Positions 27,951-36,732 of a DNA stretch of 64,000 nucleotides are shown piece by piece. The notes beneath the pieces were generated by a model. That model was given only the letters and a program-made list of their open reading frames with translations. It was not told where the DNA came from and did no database searches. Where the stretch lies: positions 61,321 to 125,320 of the forward strand of contig JADKAC010000006.1 in the NCBI GenBank assembly GCA_016715425.1. The letters are read 5' to 3'. Within the stretch, counting starts at the first letter, position 1; each line of letters starts with the position of its first letter. The position numbers and the translations under genes are program-made. The stretch is from Bacteroidota bacterium. GTDB lineage: Bacteria > Bacteroidota > Bacteroidia > Chitinophagales > BACL12.

Positions 27951-28211
27951 CTACCTATTAAGGTTTGAATTTCTAGAATGAGTTCCCATTGAATTTATAT
28001 GCACCTGATTCATGTGTGCCAAGCCAGTAAATATTTTTTTATCCTGATATATAATTAAAATGTCATCGCTTAATTCTGAAACGGTGTTGCCAATTGATAG
28101 TAAAACCTCTTCATGGTAAAACGATTTTTTTTCGGATTGTGCGTTTTGATGCTCATTGCAAGATGCAAGCATAAATAATATTTGTAAAATGAATAGTATG
28201 CATAATTGCAT
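27951..28211 (-). CDS. small putative lipoprotein, possibly a truncated propeller protein
   Basis: 86 residues with a lipoprotein signal (lipobox MLASC, Cys18). The segment VSELSDDILIIYQDKK is similar in pattern to the first strand of two-component regulator propeller blades (a series of ..IYQDKKNNYWFGS), after which the similarity stops and a Ser/Asn/His-rich tail HINSMGTHSRNSNL ends it. It may be the 5' remnant of a longer gene. The reading frame itself is intact. Confidence 0.4.
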   Translation of the reverse strand: MQLCILFILQILFMLASCNEHQNAQSEKKSFYHEEVLLSIGNTVSELSDDILIIYQDKKIFTGLAHMNQVHINSMGTHSRNSNLNR

Positions 28212-28352
28212 TGCATAATTTTTAAAATTTAGAAAAATATCAGCGTAGAAAACTAATAATAAAATTGGTTAATAATTAAGGCGTTTTAAAAACACCTATT
28301 TCAAAGTGCCGTACTTTATGAATTTTGTATGATTAATACGCCAAACAAAAAA

Positions 28353-29636
28353 CTAAAAAACCACCTGCACTCTTCCTTGAAAAAATTGTGTAGCGCCTTC
28401 TAATTCGAAACGATCTAATACACCATATCCATACGCAAGTTCTAATCTTACTTTAGAAGTGGGATACCAATTAATCATAGGTGTAATTCTCCAGAAACTA
28501 CCACCTTCTAAATTGCCACTATTTAAATCAAGAGTGGAGAAACGAAGTACTGCTTCCACTGCACCGGGACCACCTTTTGTAATTGGCCTTGCAACAGGTA
28601 CAAATCCGAATATTCCACTCACAGTTGTATATGGTCTTACTTCTCCGGTAAGTATATATGTAGCCACTATTTCGCCACCATGAAATAGCGGATTATTTGT
28701 TTCCGGTGAATGAAATTTATGCAGATAAAATTCACTGCCTAACATAAATGATCCGTTGCGATAATATGCTTCATATCCAACATGAATAGATTGATCTGCA
28801 GCAAAATCTTTTGTATCTAAAAAGTAAGGCGCAGGAAAAGCTTCCGGTCTTGACTTCAAACGCATAATGTCATTATATACTTCTCCATAACGGGCATTTA
28901 TTCCTATATGTACAAGTGTTTTTCCATCATCGGAATATACAGGTAACCAACCCACACGACCAGCAACTTGCCACTTGTATGTAGAAAAAGATTGACCTTC
29001 GGAAAATACATCATTATAGTAACCTGCATTCCAAATAATTCTTGATTTAGGTAAAAAGCCCATCCATTTAATACCATCTGCTAAAATGGGAATTACATCA
29101 ATTGCCATTTGTCGTTCCATGGTCCAACCTGAATATCCATTCATTACTTTATTCAAAGAAAACCCTTCCTTAGTACGACCGATAAAAAAGTATCCGAATA
29201 ATTCAGGTACATGCACCATCAGTCCGGTTTCTCTAACAAACCAAGTGTCCGTCGGGCCGTCATACATCACTCCTATTTTCCATACAATGCTGCGTTTAAA
29301 TTTAAACTGACCACTCATTAAAAACCTAACGTCACGGATTTTTCCGGCAGGAATTAATTCTAAATCAGCAGAATCCATTTGTGTTGCCGCTGCATCATTT
29401 TGAATATAATTGGCATATTCATATAAAAAGCCAAGACCTAATTTCAATGTGGTAAGTGAGCCATCAAATTCATTCCAGCCATCAAATCTTTCTCTGAAAT
29501 TTAAGGTATCAGGTTCAGCAGCTTTCATCACTTCACCTTGTGTGCCGTCGGCAATATATTTTGTTGAGTCCTGTGCAAATCCCTGAAAAGTGAAGAAGAA
29601 TAATAGAAATACAATCAGAGATTTTGAAAAATACAT
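28353..29636 (-). CDS. phosphate-selective porin-like outer-membrane protein
   Basis: 427 residues with a signal peptide ending near residue 21 (...FQGFAQD). The strand pattern, including LKLGLGFLYEYANYIQ, VRFLMSGQFKFKRSIVWKIG and a terminal aromatic-hydrophobic VQVVF, matches the OprO/OprP porin family. It is an outer-membrane channel for anions such as phosphate or pyrophosphate by family; the specificity here is unverified. Confidence 0.8.
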   Translation of the reverse strand: MYFSKSLIVFLLFFFTFQGFAQDSTKYIADGTQGEVMKAAEPDTLNFRERFDGWNEFDGSLTTLKLGLGFLYEYANYIQNDAAATQMDSADLELIPAGKIRDVRFLMSGQFKFKRSIVWKIGVMYDGPTDTWFVRETGLMVHVPELFGYFFIGRTKEGFSLNKVMNGYSGWTMERQMAIDVIPILADGIKWMGFLPKSRIIWNAGYYNDVFSEGQSFSTYKWQVAGRVGWLPVYSDDGKTLVHIGINARYGEVYNDIMRLKSRPEAFPAPYFLDTKDFAADQSIHVGYEAYYRNGSFMLGSEFYLHKFHSPETNNPLFHGGEIVATYILTGEVRPYTTVSGIFGFVPVARPITKGGPGAVEAVLRFSTLDLNSGNLEGGSFWRITPMINWYPTSKVRLELAYGYGVLDRFELEGATQFFQGRVQVVF

Positions 29637-29639
29637 TTG

Positions 29640-29935
29640 AAATAGATTTAATTGGTAGTGAGTATCGGGTATTGAGTATTGGGTATTGAGTACCGGATAA
29701 TCAGTTTATTATTTAATGGTGAATGTCAAAAGTATAATTTTTTAAATCAACCGATAGTGAATGGTGAATGGTGAATGGTGAATGAAAAAATAATATGCAA
29801 TTGGCAATAGGCAATGTTCAATGGTCAATAGTCAATAGTCAATAGTCAATGGTCAATTTAGATAAAGTCATCGTTTTTTTCGCCAACTGCTAACGGCCAA
29901 TTGCCAATAGCCATTTAATAAATCAATAGTCAAAA
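29640..29935. repeat. low-complexity intergenic word repeats
   Basis: Tandem words GGTATTGAGTATTGGGTATT, GTGAATGGTGAATGGTGAAT and GTCAATAGTCAATAGTCAAT, then GCAATTGGCAATAGGCAA near 29800 and its inverted partner GGCCAATTGCCAATAGCC near 29894, which can pair. No coding potential. Between the porin start and the cupredoxin terminator. Confidence 0.7.
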
Positions 29936-29972
29936 AAAAACTACCGATCAAAAAAAAATGACCGATAGTTTT
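29930..29972 (-). terminator. terminator of the cupredoxin/DUF4142 operon
   Basis: On the minus strand AACTATCGGTC pairs with GATCGGTAGTT (two G-U wobbles) and is followed by a long T run, 26 bp after the cupredoxin stop at 29998. Confidence 0.7.
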
Positions 29973-29997
29973 TTATTATGCCAAATTAGGGTTTGAA

Positions 29998-30339
29998 TTA
30001 CTCTTCTAAAATAATCTTCCCTTTCATCACCAAATGAATACTACAATAGTAAGAATCGCTCTTATCAATTACTTTTTCCCAAGAAGAACCACTGGCCAAA
30101 GGCGGAGATGCCCATGCCTTGTTTTCTTCGGTTACATCGTGAGCTACGATATCATTGTTTGTCCAAATTATAGTGTCTCCTTTATGCACCGTTATTTCTT
30201 CCGGTTGAAATTTCATGTCTTTAATTTCAACAGTATAGGATTGTGGTGTATAGCTTTTCTCCTTTGCACAACCATACATAAAAAGCAATCCGGATAACAA
30301 TAAAAAGACACCGAATTTAATAGCATTAAAAACTTTCAT
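29998..30339 (-). CDS. cupredoxin (plastocyanin/azurin-type) lipoprotein
   Basis: 113 residues; lipobox MYGC with Cys24. The blue-copper ligands are visible: His67 (AHDVT), Cys99 (YYCSIH), His102 and Met105 (HLVMKG). It is a short periplasmic electron carrier by fold; partner not identified. It is downstream of, and three bp from, the DUF4142 gene, so both are on one mRNA, ending at the 29930-29972 terminator. Confidence 0.88.
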   Translation of the reverse strand: MKVFNAIKFGVFLLLSGLLFMYGCAKEKSYTPQSYTVEIKDMKFQPEEITVHKGDTIIWTNNDIVAHDVTEENKAWASPPLASGSSWEKVIDKSDSYYCSIHLVMKGKIILEE

Positions 30340-30342
30340 GAT

Positions 30343-30882
30343 TTACTTCATTTCACTTTGAAGCATTTCTGCATGTTGAAGATGTGTTTCTAAAATTGGA
30401 AGTGCTTTTTGCAACAATGCTTTTAATTCTTCATTTTGAGATTGAGGTATTAAAACTGTTTTCACCGCATTGATTACTGCTTTATGATATTCTACTTCAT
30501 TGTCAACATACGCTTTATCAAATGATTTTGCAGATTTGCCATTCAGCATTTTCATTGTTTCCTGTGCATTAGCAAGATACTCTTTACTCACTGCATTTTC
30601 TGTTGGTGTTACTTTCAATTTTGTAACCAATGCAACTGCCATATCAATCACTGCCTGATGATCGGAAATCATAGTATTTGCAAATTCAATTACTTTAGGA
30701 TCTTTCGATTTTTGTAATGCAATTTTTGCAAAGTCAATATCATTCTGATTAGCTACAACAGCTATTTTGGCAATATCTGCATCAGTAAGTTTTGCTGATT
30801 GCTGTGCAAATGCAGGAGTTAATAGTGTAACGAATAAACAAACTACGCCGGTTACCAAGGCGTTTCTTTTTAGATTTTTCAT
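30343..30882 (-). CDS. DUF4142 periplasmic protein
   Basis: 179 residues with a signal peptide (cleavage near residue 26, ...PAFAQQ). The mature part is a four-helix bundle of the DUF4142 type (ferritin-like): AKIAVVANQNDIDFAKIALQ, MISDHQAVIDMAVALVTKL, DNEVEYHKAVINAVKTVLIP. In other Bacteroidota these occur near redox and stress genes. Here it lies three bp upstream of a cupredoxin, suggesting a shared copper or oxidative-stress role (inference). Confidence 0.9.
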   Translation of the reverse strand: MKNLKRNALVTGVVCLFVTLLTPAFAQQSAKLTDADIAKIAVVANQNDIDFAKIALQKSKDPKVIEFANTMISDHQAVIDMAVALVTKLKVTPTENAVSKEYLANAQETMKMLNGKSAKSFDKAYVDNEVEYHKAVINAVKTVLIPQSQNEELKALLQKALPILETHLQHAEMLQSEMK

Positions 30883-31469
30883 TTTAAATATTTTTTGATG
30901 TTAATAAATAATTAGAGTAGGTATAATATTGAAAGGTTACAATCCTTTTTCTAAAAAATCTAAGAACCTGAATGCGTAAATTGAATTCGGTAAAAATATC
31001 TGTTCATTTGAGAGGTGATGTATTACTTTAAATAACAAATTAATAATCAGATATCAACTCAGTAAAGTGTGTGTTTCAAAGGATTAAAATCAACTAACTT
31101 TCAATTACAATTCAATGCACTCAAGTTTTATAATCCTTCAGACTTAATTCGTAATCTCTTTATAATTAAATTAAGAATACAAACCGGAAAACAACATATC
31201 ATTTAATATATCCCTTCTTCCTTTAAATAACAAAAAATACTTCGGCTTGTTTAGATTTTGATAATATATTTTAATCAAATAGTATTTTCAATAATTTCAT
31301 ATTTCATTATATAAAATTAAAAGAAGAAAATCTTATTAGAATAGACTTGATATTTACTGAAAACAATAATTTTAATAATCATGAAACTGTATTAGAAACA
31401 CGAAATTCCGTTTTTAAGAAGGTGATGATATATCCAATGTTTTCTACTCCGTCACCCAATTTGTTATTG
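30883..31469. other. intergenic gap, nothing recognised
   Basis: About 590 bp of AT-rich DNA between the DUF4142 start and the SIMPL stop. No plausible frame, RNA or repeat was seen. It contains a few A/T-only tracts. Upstream promoter for DUF4142 presumably lies at its left end but no clear TAnnTTTG was found. Confidence 0.6.
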
Positions 31470-32201
31470 TCATTTAATTAAAAACTTGACGTAAATAGTT
31501 GTGCGAATTATAATTTTTTGAAATTGAATTTCATTTTCTTCTTTGCCCTGAACTTTTACACCATCAATATAGTAATATACGATATCAGATCGAGAACCAT
31601 TAACATTCACTTCACTCTGATTTTTAATAGAAGATACTTCACTCTCTTTTACAATTAAAGGTTTCCCCGTCTGTTCACCAATTGCTTCTAATAAATAGTC
31701 GGCTTTGTTCTTAGCATCTTTAATTGCAATTATTCTTGCATCTTTTTTTAAGCTGTCAATTTTTGAATGGCTAACTTTTGAAATAAATGCATCTGTAATT
31801 TCAAGTTCTTCAAGTTTCTGAAACACTTGTCCAACTGTCGTGGCATTAGAAACTTTTAATGTATAATCCTTTTTTGTCAGTACTCCCTTTTTCAACCAAT
31901 GAATTTTTACAAAGTCAGCATTTGCGTCCGACAAGTATAAGTTTGTTAATTCAATGCCAAGCAATACAATTGCACTTTTAAGTTTATCTTCTTGTTCGTC
32001 AATTGTTACCTTGACTTTATTTACATACTTTTCATGAATAATAATCCCAATATAAATTTCATCAGGAATAACTTCCTTCTCTGCCGTCCCGATTACTTCA
32101 ATGTATGGTGATTCCTCAAAATTGGTATTGGACGTTTGCCCAAATGTTAGTACTGTAATTAGTAAAAATGCTATTGTTAAAAGTTGTTTTAGTCTATTCA
32201 T
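31470..32201 (-). CDS. SIMPL (DUF541) periplasmic protein
   Basis: 243 residues with a signal peptide (...VLTFGQ) and the SIMPL fold: YIEVIGTAEKEVIPDEIYIGI at the start, DYTLKVSNATTVGQVFQKLEE in the middle and IIAIKDAKNKADYLLEAIGEQ, a helix with the KA.. pattern. SIMPL proteins are found in periplasm and are linked to stress; biochemical role is unknown. Confidence 0.9.
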   Translation of the reverse strand: MNRLKQLLTIAFLLITVLTFGQTSNTNFEESPYIEVIGTAEKEVIPDEIYIGIIIHEKYVNKVKVTIDEQEDKLKSAIVLLGIELTNLYLSDANADFVKIHWLKKGVLTKKDYTLKVSNATTVGQVFQKLEELEITDAFISKVSHSKIDSLKKDARIIAIKDAKNKADYLLEAIGEQTGKPLIVKESEVSSIKNQSEVNVNGSRSDIVYYYIDGVKVQGKEENEIQFQKIIIRTTIYVKFLIK

Positions 32202-32359
32202 TGTTTGTATGTAATTATATTAAGGTTAAATTATTCAATTATCAGTAATAATATAAATATTTACGAATTATAAATTCAAAATATCCAATTTAAATTTTTG
32301 AATTGAAATTATCTGAACTCTACAAAATAAAATTATTATGCATTCGTGTTTTTAATCAA

Positions 32360-33082
32360 TCACGTATTCAAGGTGTACTCTTCATCAATTAATAAAAGAA
32401 GATCTTGTGCTTTGTTTTTTATAAGCCTCAGCATTCTATTAAACATCCTGTAGGTAATTATCAAATTATGTAGCATGTTCGTATATTCATTAAGTATTGA
32501 TGCATCCTGAGTTATCAAAGCAAGAGAGGGGTCAGCAAAATTGTCGTAAGCGTATTGGTCAAGTACTTTAAAAGAAAGATTATATGTGAGCACAACATTA
32601 TTTTGAATTTCCTCTTTAAAAATATTTATCATGTCAATTTGCTGATAGTATTCAGTTAAACCTGCCAACACTTTTTTATTTCTTATCAAGTGAAAATCAC
32701 CAGTATATTTTAACTGGTCAAATGTTTTTGAATCATTTATATGATAATCAAAATTTTGAGAAATAGGATTTAAAATAAAAATTTTATGCAAGGTCTTGAT
32801 ATCCTTTTCAGGCATCCGCAATAAAGACAAAAGTGATGAATCTGCCCTGCCGATACCCTCATTAAAATTTATAGTTTGATTAATGGTGGAAGTGTCCGAT
32901 TTTATATCAGCAACCAATGCATGTATATAATCAACTTCCTTTCTATTCTCCAGCAAATACACTCGCCAGTTGTAAGCAAGTAAGCCAAGAAACACTGCGG
33001 TAAAAATTATAAAAAATAATAACAGGTATTCTGCTCCTTTCTTTTTGTGAATTGGGGGCTGATTGTGTGTTTGGACTTCCAT
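32360..33082 (-). CDS. single-pass membrane protein, unknown (DUF6090-like layout)
   Basis: 240 residues: hydrophilic N-terminus, one membrane helix near residues 18-38 (YLLLFFIIFTAVFLGLLAYN), then a helical extracytoplasmic region with LENRKEVDYIHALVADIKSD. This N-terminal layout (TM helix, NR-KE, YL-L-DI) resembles DUF6090 proteins, from memory. Function unknown. Confidence 0.5.
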   Translation of the reverse strand: MEVQTHNQPPIHKKKGAEYLLLFFIIFTAVFLGLLAYNWRVYLLENRKEVDYIHALVADIKSDTSTINQTINFNEGIGRADSSLLSLLRMPEKDIKTLHKIFILNPISQNFDYHINDSKTFDQLKYTGDFHLIRNKKVLAGLTEYYQQIDMINIFKEEIQNNVVLTYNLSFKVLDQYAYDNFADPSLALITQDASILNEYTNMLHNLIITYRMFNRMLRLIKNKAQDLLLLIDEEYTLNT

Positions 33083-33395
33083 AATTTCAGTTAATAGGTT
33101 TCATATTTATCCGCATTTTTTGCCCGGAAATTCATTTAAGAAAATCCGGAGTTCTGAATGTATTGTTTCATTAAATTCATTTTTTACGAATGTCTGTTCT
33201 TTATTATTGCCTAATAAAACTGAATGAGTATTGAATAGAGAAAATGATAACCATCGTTATAATTATCCAAATGTATATTAATTTTTTGGCTTGGCAATGC
33301 ATGTACTCTATACTTGTAAAAAAAACATATCGGTACTTGCGGCGAGGCTGAATTGAATATATCAGCAATAAAATTTCAAGAAAACGAATGCGATG
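33083..33395. other. intergenic gap, nothing recognised
   Basis: 313 bp with no credible frame, RNA or repeat. It carries short hydrophobic frames without start or length support. Confidence 0.5.
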
Positions 33396-34067
33396 TTATT
33401 GATTCCAAAAGATATCTTTCACTGCGGGATCTTTTTTCAATGCATTTACTAAGTTGCTGATTTTTGCTAAATCTATTTTTTCAAAAGTAAATAGGAAAAC
33501 AAATTGATCATCATTTTTTTCAAGTGAAAAAGTTTGGATTTTTAATTCATCATTATCCAAAATATTACTGAGCAACTCCGTATTATTTACGTTCAGATTT
33601 GTAACAATCCTCAAAGTCTTTTGTCTGAATTTTCTAAAGAATAATTGCTCCAGTGGTTGTAAAGCCCAGAGAATTATCAATGAAACTATTGTTGTAATAC
33701 CTGCAGCAAAATACATCCCTCCACCGGTTGCAAGGCCAATAGCTGCGATAGTCCATAACCCGGCCGCTGTGGTTAAGCCACGGATAGTACCATGCTTTGA
33801 AAACAGAATTGCACCGGCTCCAATAAATCCAATTCCACTAACTACTTGTGCAGCTATTCGTGAAGGATCGAGTGCTACATGTTCAGTACCTAAAACATCA
33901 GAAAATCCATAAGCAGAAACCATCATTAATAAGCAAGAACCCACGCAAACCAACATGTGAGTTCTTAGCCCTGCTGCCCAATCTTTTCTTTCCCGTTCTA
34001 TTCCGATAAGAGCTCCAAATAAAGAAGCTAATGAGAGGCGAATAATTATTTCATACCAACTAAGCAT
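33396..34067 (-). CDS. MgtC/SapB family membrane protein
   Basis: 223 residues. MgtC signature: LFGALIGIERERKDWAAGLRT, then GIGFIGAGAILF and GLTTAAGLWTIAAIGLATGGGMY, with five membrane helices and an extra soluble C-terminal domain (about residues 150-223, ACT-like). MgtC proteins are linked to low Mg2+ survival; the ion itself is not transported. Function here is inferred from family. Confidence 0.93.
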   Translation of the reverse strand: MLSWYEIIIRLSLASLFGALIGIERERKDWAAGLRTHMLVCVGSCLLMMVSAYGFSDVLGTEHVALDPSRIAAQVVSGIGFIGAGAILFSKHGTIRGLTTAAGLWTIAAIGLATGGGMYFAAGITTIVSLIILWALQPLEQLFFRKFRQKTLRIVTNLNVNNTELLSNILDNDELKIQTFSLEKNDDQFVFLFTFEKIDLAKISNLVNALKKDPAVKDIFWNQ

Positions 34068-34336
34068 GCCATTTTATAATTAATGATTACTCCAAATGTA
34101 GTTGTAATATTTAATGATTCACGATAAGCTTCGTTCCTGCAAAAACCAACAGTGTATTAAACCTTTTGTTTTGAAAATATTTGTGTTGTGCGAAATACAA
34201 AATACAGGAACAGAATTAAGGTAACAAAGATTGAGAGACGGAAATGAGAAATAAATTTCGAAGAGTTTTGCGGGGTAATTAATTTTTTATCAGATGAGAA
34301 GAAACTGCTAAGACGAAAGTATATTATGATAAAATT

Positions 34337-34366
34337 AAAAACTAAAAAGGGCACATGAATGCGCCC
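34337..34366 (-). terminator. terminator of the arylsulfatase gene
   Basis: Minus-strand GGGCGCA, loop TTCA, TGTGCCC (seven pairs including one G-U), then TTTTTAGTTTTTAA. It lies 26 bp beyond the sulfatase stop. Confidence 0.75.
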
Positions 34367-34391
34367 TCTTTAGTTGTATAAAAATTTTTAA

Positions 34392-36011
34392 TTATTCTTT
34401 AGAATTCAAATCGGGCAATTTAATTCCCTTTTGTTCCATCAATTTTTTAGCTTCTTCCATAGTTCTAAATTGTGTTATACCCATCGGTCCGGTATAGACT
34501 TCGCTTTGTAATTGACGAGGTGGGTATTGGATATAAGTATTTATTAAATCCTGAATGGCTTTATTAAATATTACAATCGTCCATGTTTTTTCGGTAAAAC
34601 TGTTCATGAATAAATCATAACGTTCCTGAGGATCTTGCCATATATCATAAATTGCAGGAACAGTAGCTACATAGGTTTGATCACCTCTCCAACCAAGTTG
34701 TTGTCCTGGCATATCACTACCTGCCATAGCACCATTATCTCCACGGGTATTGAATACTGCTTTCCATTTTCCTATTCTAACTGCTCCGGGAGCTAATTCA
34801 TTTTCAGTAAAATAAAACCAAGTATCACGCAATGGTTTACCTTCATTAAATAGTATGTTTGACATATCATAACTATCAAAAACCATTGGTTGACCTTCTT
34901 TATCTTTTGTTGGTAAAGCAACTCCGGCCAAGCTTGCAAATGTTGCCATTAAATCCAGACCGCCCACAATATCATGATTTTTGCTTCCTGCTTCAATATG
35001 ACCCGGCCACCATGCCAATGCAGGCACACGGCTTCCACCTTCACGATCATTTCCTTTAGAACCTCTGAATGGAGTATATCCGGCATCCGGATGTACATCC
35101 TGCCAAGCGCCGTTATCTACTGTATAAACAACAATTGTATTTTCATCAATACCAAGTTCCTTTAACTTGTCCATAATGCGACCTGTATTGTAATCCATCT
35201 CCATCACACAATCACCATAATCACTTTTTGCAGGCGATTTTCCTTTAAACTGCTTGGAAGGTAAATTTGGTTGATGGTTTTTAGCGAAGTTAATGTTCAT
35301 ATAAAACGGCTCATCTCCTGCTGCATATTCATCTAATTGTTTAAGTACATTATCAGTCATCATCATATCCAATTCTGCAATATTTTCTTCGGTTACTTTA
35401 GAAATCTCTCTAACAGGTTTTCCTCCCTCACCTTCTAAAATACCTGTAGTAACTTTTTTAAAGAAAGCAGATGTTTCAGCACTCATATCCGGATTCCAGG
35501 AAGGGAATGCATAAGTGTAAGCATTTAAATGATAAAGCACCACGTTTTGCATTTTATCATAACCATGCGCAGTAGGCATTGCATAGTCTGCTTCGCCTAA
35601 ATGCCATTTTCCGGAAAAGTAAGTGGTATATCCTCCTTGTTTTAATATATCTGCAATGGTGTATTCCGCAGCGGGAAGTCCACCACCTTGACCTTGAAAC
35701 GCAACAGTAGTCATACCACTGCGGTTAGGAATGCGGCCGGTTTGCATAGCAGCTCTGCCGGGTGTGCAACTAGGCTGACCATAGAACGACCAGAACTGCA
35801 TGCCTTCATTTCCAATTTTATCTAAATTGGGAGTTGGCATTCCACGACCTTCTCCTCCGCCGTAAAGACCTAAATCGCCCCATCCGGTGTCATCCGAAAT
35901 AAGCAATATGATATTTGGTTTTTTACCATCATTTTTTCCTTTTTCTTGCGCATTGGTTATAAAGGATGTAAGGATAAACATCCCTAATAGCGCAAACATT
36001 GAAACTTTCAT
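34392..36011 (-). CDS. arylsulfatase (type I sulfatase)
   Basis: 539 residues with a signal peptide (...FITNAQ). N-terminal catalytic region: metal-binding Asp40-Asp41 (ISDDTGWGDLGLYGG) and the sulfatase motif C82-T-P-G-R86 in QPSCTPGRAAMQTGR, whose Cys must be oxidised to formylglycine by a maturation enzyme that is not in this window. FSGKWHLG carries further active-site Lys/His, and YTVDNGAWQD completes the site. C-terminal region as in long arylsulfatases. Substrate unknown (sulfated polysaccharide or ester). Confidence 0.93.
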   Translation of the reverse strand: MKVSMFALLGMFILTSFITNAQEKGKNDGKKPNIILLISDDTGWGDLGLYGGGEGRGMPTPNLDKIGNEGMQFWSFYGQPSCTPGRAAMQTGRIPNRSGMTTVAFQGQGGGLPAAEYTIADILKQGGYTTYFSGKWHLGEADYAMPTAHGYDKMQNVVLYHLNAYTYAFPSWNPDMSAETSAFFKKVTTGILEGEGGKPVREISKVTEENIAELDMMMTDNVLKQLDEYAAGDEPFYMNINFAKNHQPNLPSKQFKGKSPAKSDYGDCVMEMDYNTGRIMDKLKELGIDENTIVVYTVDNGAWQDVHPDAGYTPFRGSKGNDREGGSRVPALAWWPGHIEAGSKNHDIVGGLDLMATFASLAGVALPTKDKEGQPMVFDSYDMSNILFNEGKPLRDTWFYFTENELAPGAVRIGKWKAVFNTRGDNGAMAGSDMPGQQLGWRGDQTYVATVPAIYDIWQDPQERYDLFMNSFTEKTWTIVIFNKAIQDLINTYIQYPPRQLQSEVYTGPMGITQFRTMEEAKKLMEQKGIKLPDLNSKE

Positions 36012-36161
36012 TGTTCTTGTTTTTAGTTTTAGATTCAGTTATAAATTTATTTGGGTATTCGAAAATTTTTCATTGGAATTCATCTTGTCCAGATTAGGTA
36101 GGAACGATGCTAAAATAAAATATAAAATATAAAGTGAAGGGAGAAGTTTAATATTATTCCT

Positions 36162-36189
36162 CGCAGAGTTCCCTTCGGGTAACTCTGCG
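36162..36189. repeat. perfect hairpin with UUCG-type loop
   Basis: CGCAGAGTT and AACTCTGCG arms (36162-36170 and 36181-36189) around CCCTTCGGGT. The arms recall intergenic CTCTGCG words of this phylum. Upstream of the 21-bp array. Confidence 0.6.
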
Positions 36190-36204
36190 GTGACAAAAAA
36201 GTAA

Positions 36205-36246
36205 GTCAGAAAATCATTTTATGATGTCTTAAAATGATTTTCTGAC
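36205..36246. repeat. 17-bp perfect inverted repeat
   Basis: GTCAGAAAATCATTTTA (36205-36221) is the exact reverse complement of TAAAATGATTTTCTGAC (36230-36246), with an 8-nt loop TGATGTCT. Its right half merges into the first units of the tandem array. Confidence 0.85.
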
Positions 36247-36473
36247 ATCTTCCAGGCATTTTCCGACACCTTCCAGCAGCAAAAAGAGATCATTTAAGCA
36301 ATAAAAGACATCTTCCAATTGGCAAAAGATATGTTCCAATTACTAAAAGACATCATCCAGTCGCTAAAAGATATCATCCAATCGGCAATAGATATCTTCT
36401 AACTACGATATGACATGGTTTAAGCGCAAAAAGACATCTTTCAACTTCTGAAAGACATGGCTTTTTCATAGTT
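36222..36473. repeat. 12-unit 21-bp tandem repeat
   Basis: Twelve units of exactly 21 bp starting at 36222. The consensus is AGACATCTTCCA followed by a variable six bases and a run of As. Units differ by substitutions only, with no change in length. Read on the minus strand each unit is a heptad L-(E/D)-(D/H)-(V/I)-F-x-x, but stop codons at positions 6-7 of several heptads rule out an intact coiled-coil gene. No annotated gene overlaps it. Confidence 0.88.
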
Positions 36474-36485
36474 GCATTCTTTTTT

Positions 36486-36583
36486 AGCCCCGATAGTAGT
36501 GGAAAGCGCCTGACACTGTGCTGTGGAATTTTTGAAGTAGGGCAAGTGTCAGGCCTTGGAACGGATAGCGGGAAATAGCTCCT
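36486..36583 (+). ncRNA. Flavo-1-like structured element
   Basis: Starts AGCCCCGATAGTAGTGGAA and ends ACGGATAGCGGGAAATAGCT then CCT, the conserved ends of the intergenic element that I recall as the Flavo-1 RNA motif of Bacteroidota. Inside, GCCTGACACT (36508-36517) and AGTGTCAGGC (36545-36554) form a perfect 10-bp stem. It lies about 150 bp upstream of smc, on the same strand. The family name is from memory; structure is directly visible. Confidence 0.5.
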
Positions 36584-36732
36584 AAAAAATTTTATTCTTA
36601 TCACCAAAAACTATAAAGTCAATATATGTGAATAATCAGGGCACTTTTTTTATCCACAAATGTTGAATTTATCTGCCTGCTGCGCCTTTGTGTTCCTGTA
36701 TTTTTGTATTGAATCATAATTAAAAAAAAAGC

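Noticed and set aside
36374..36607. 77-codon minus-strand frame
   Set aside because: It overlaps the 21-bp array and the Flavo-1-like element and has no start context or protein-like pattern.
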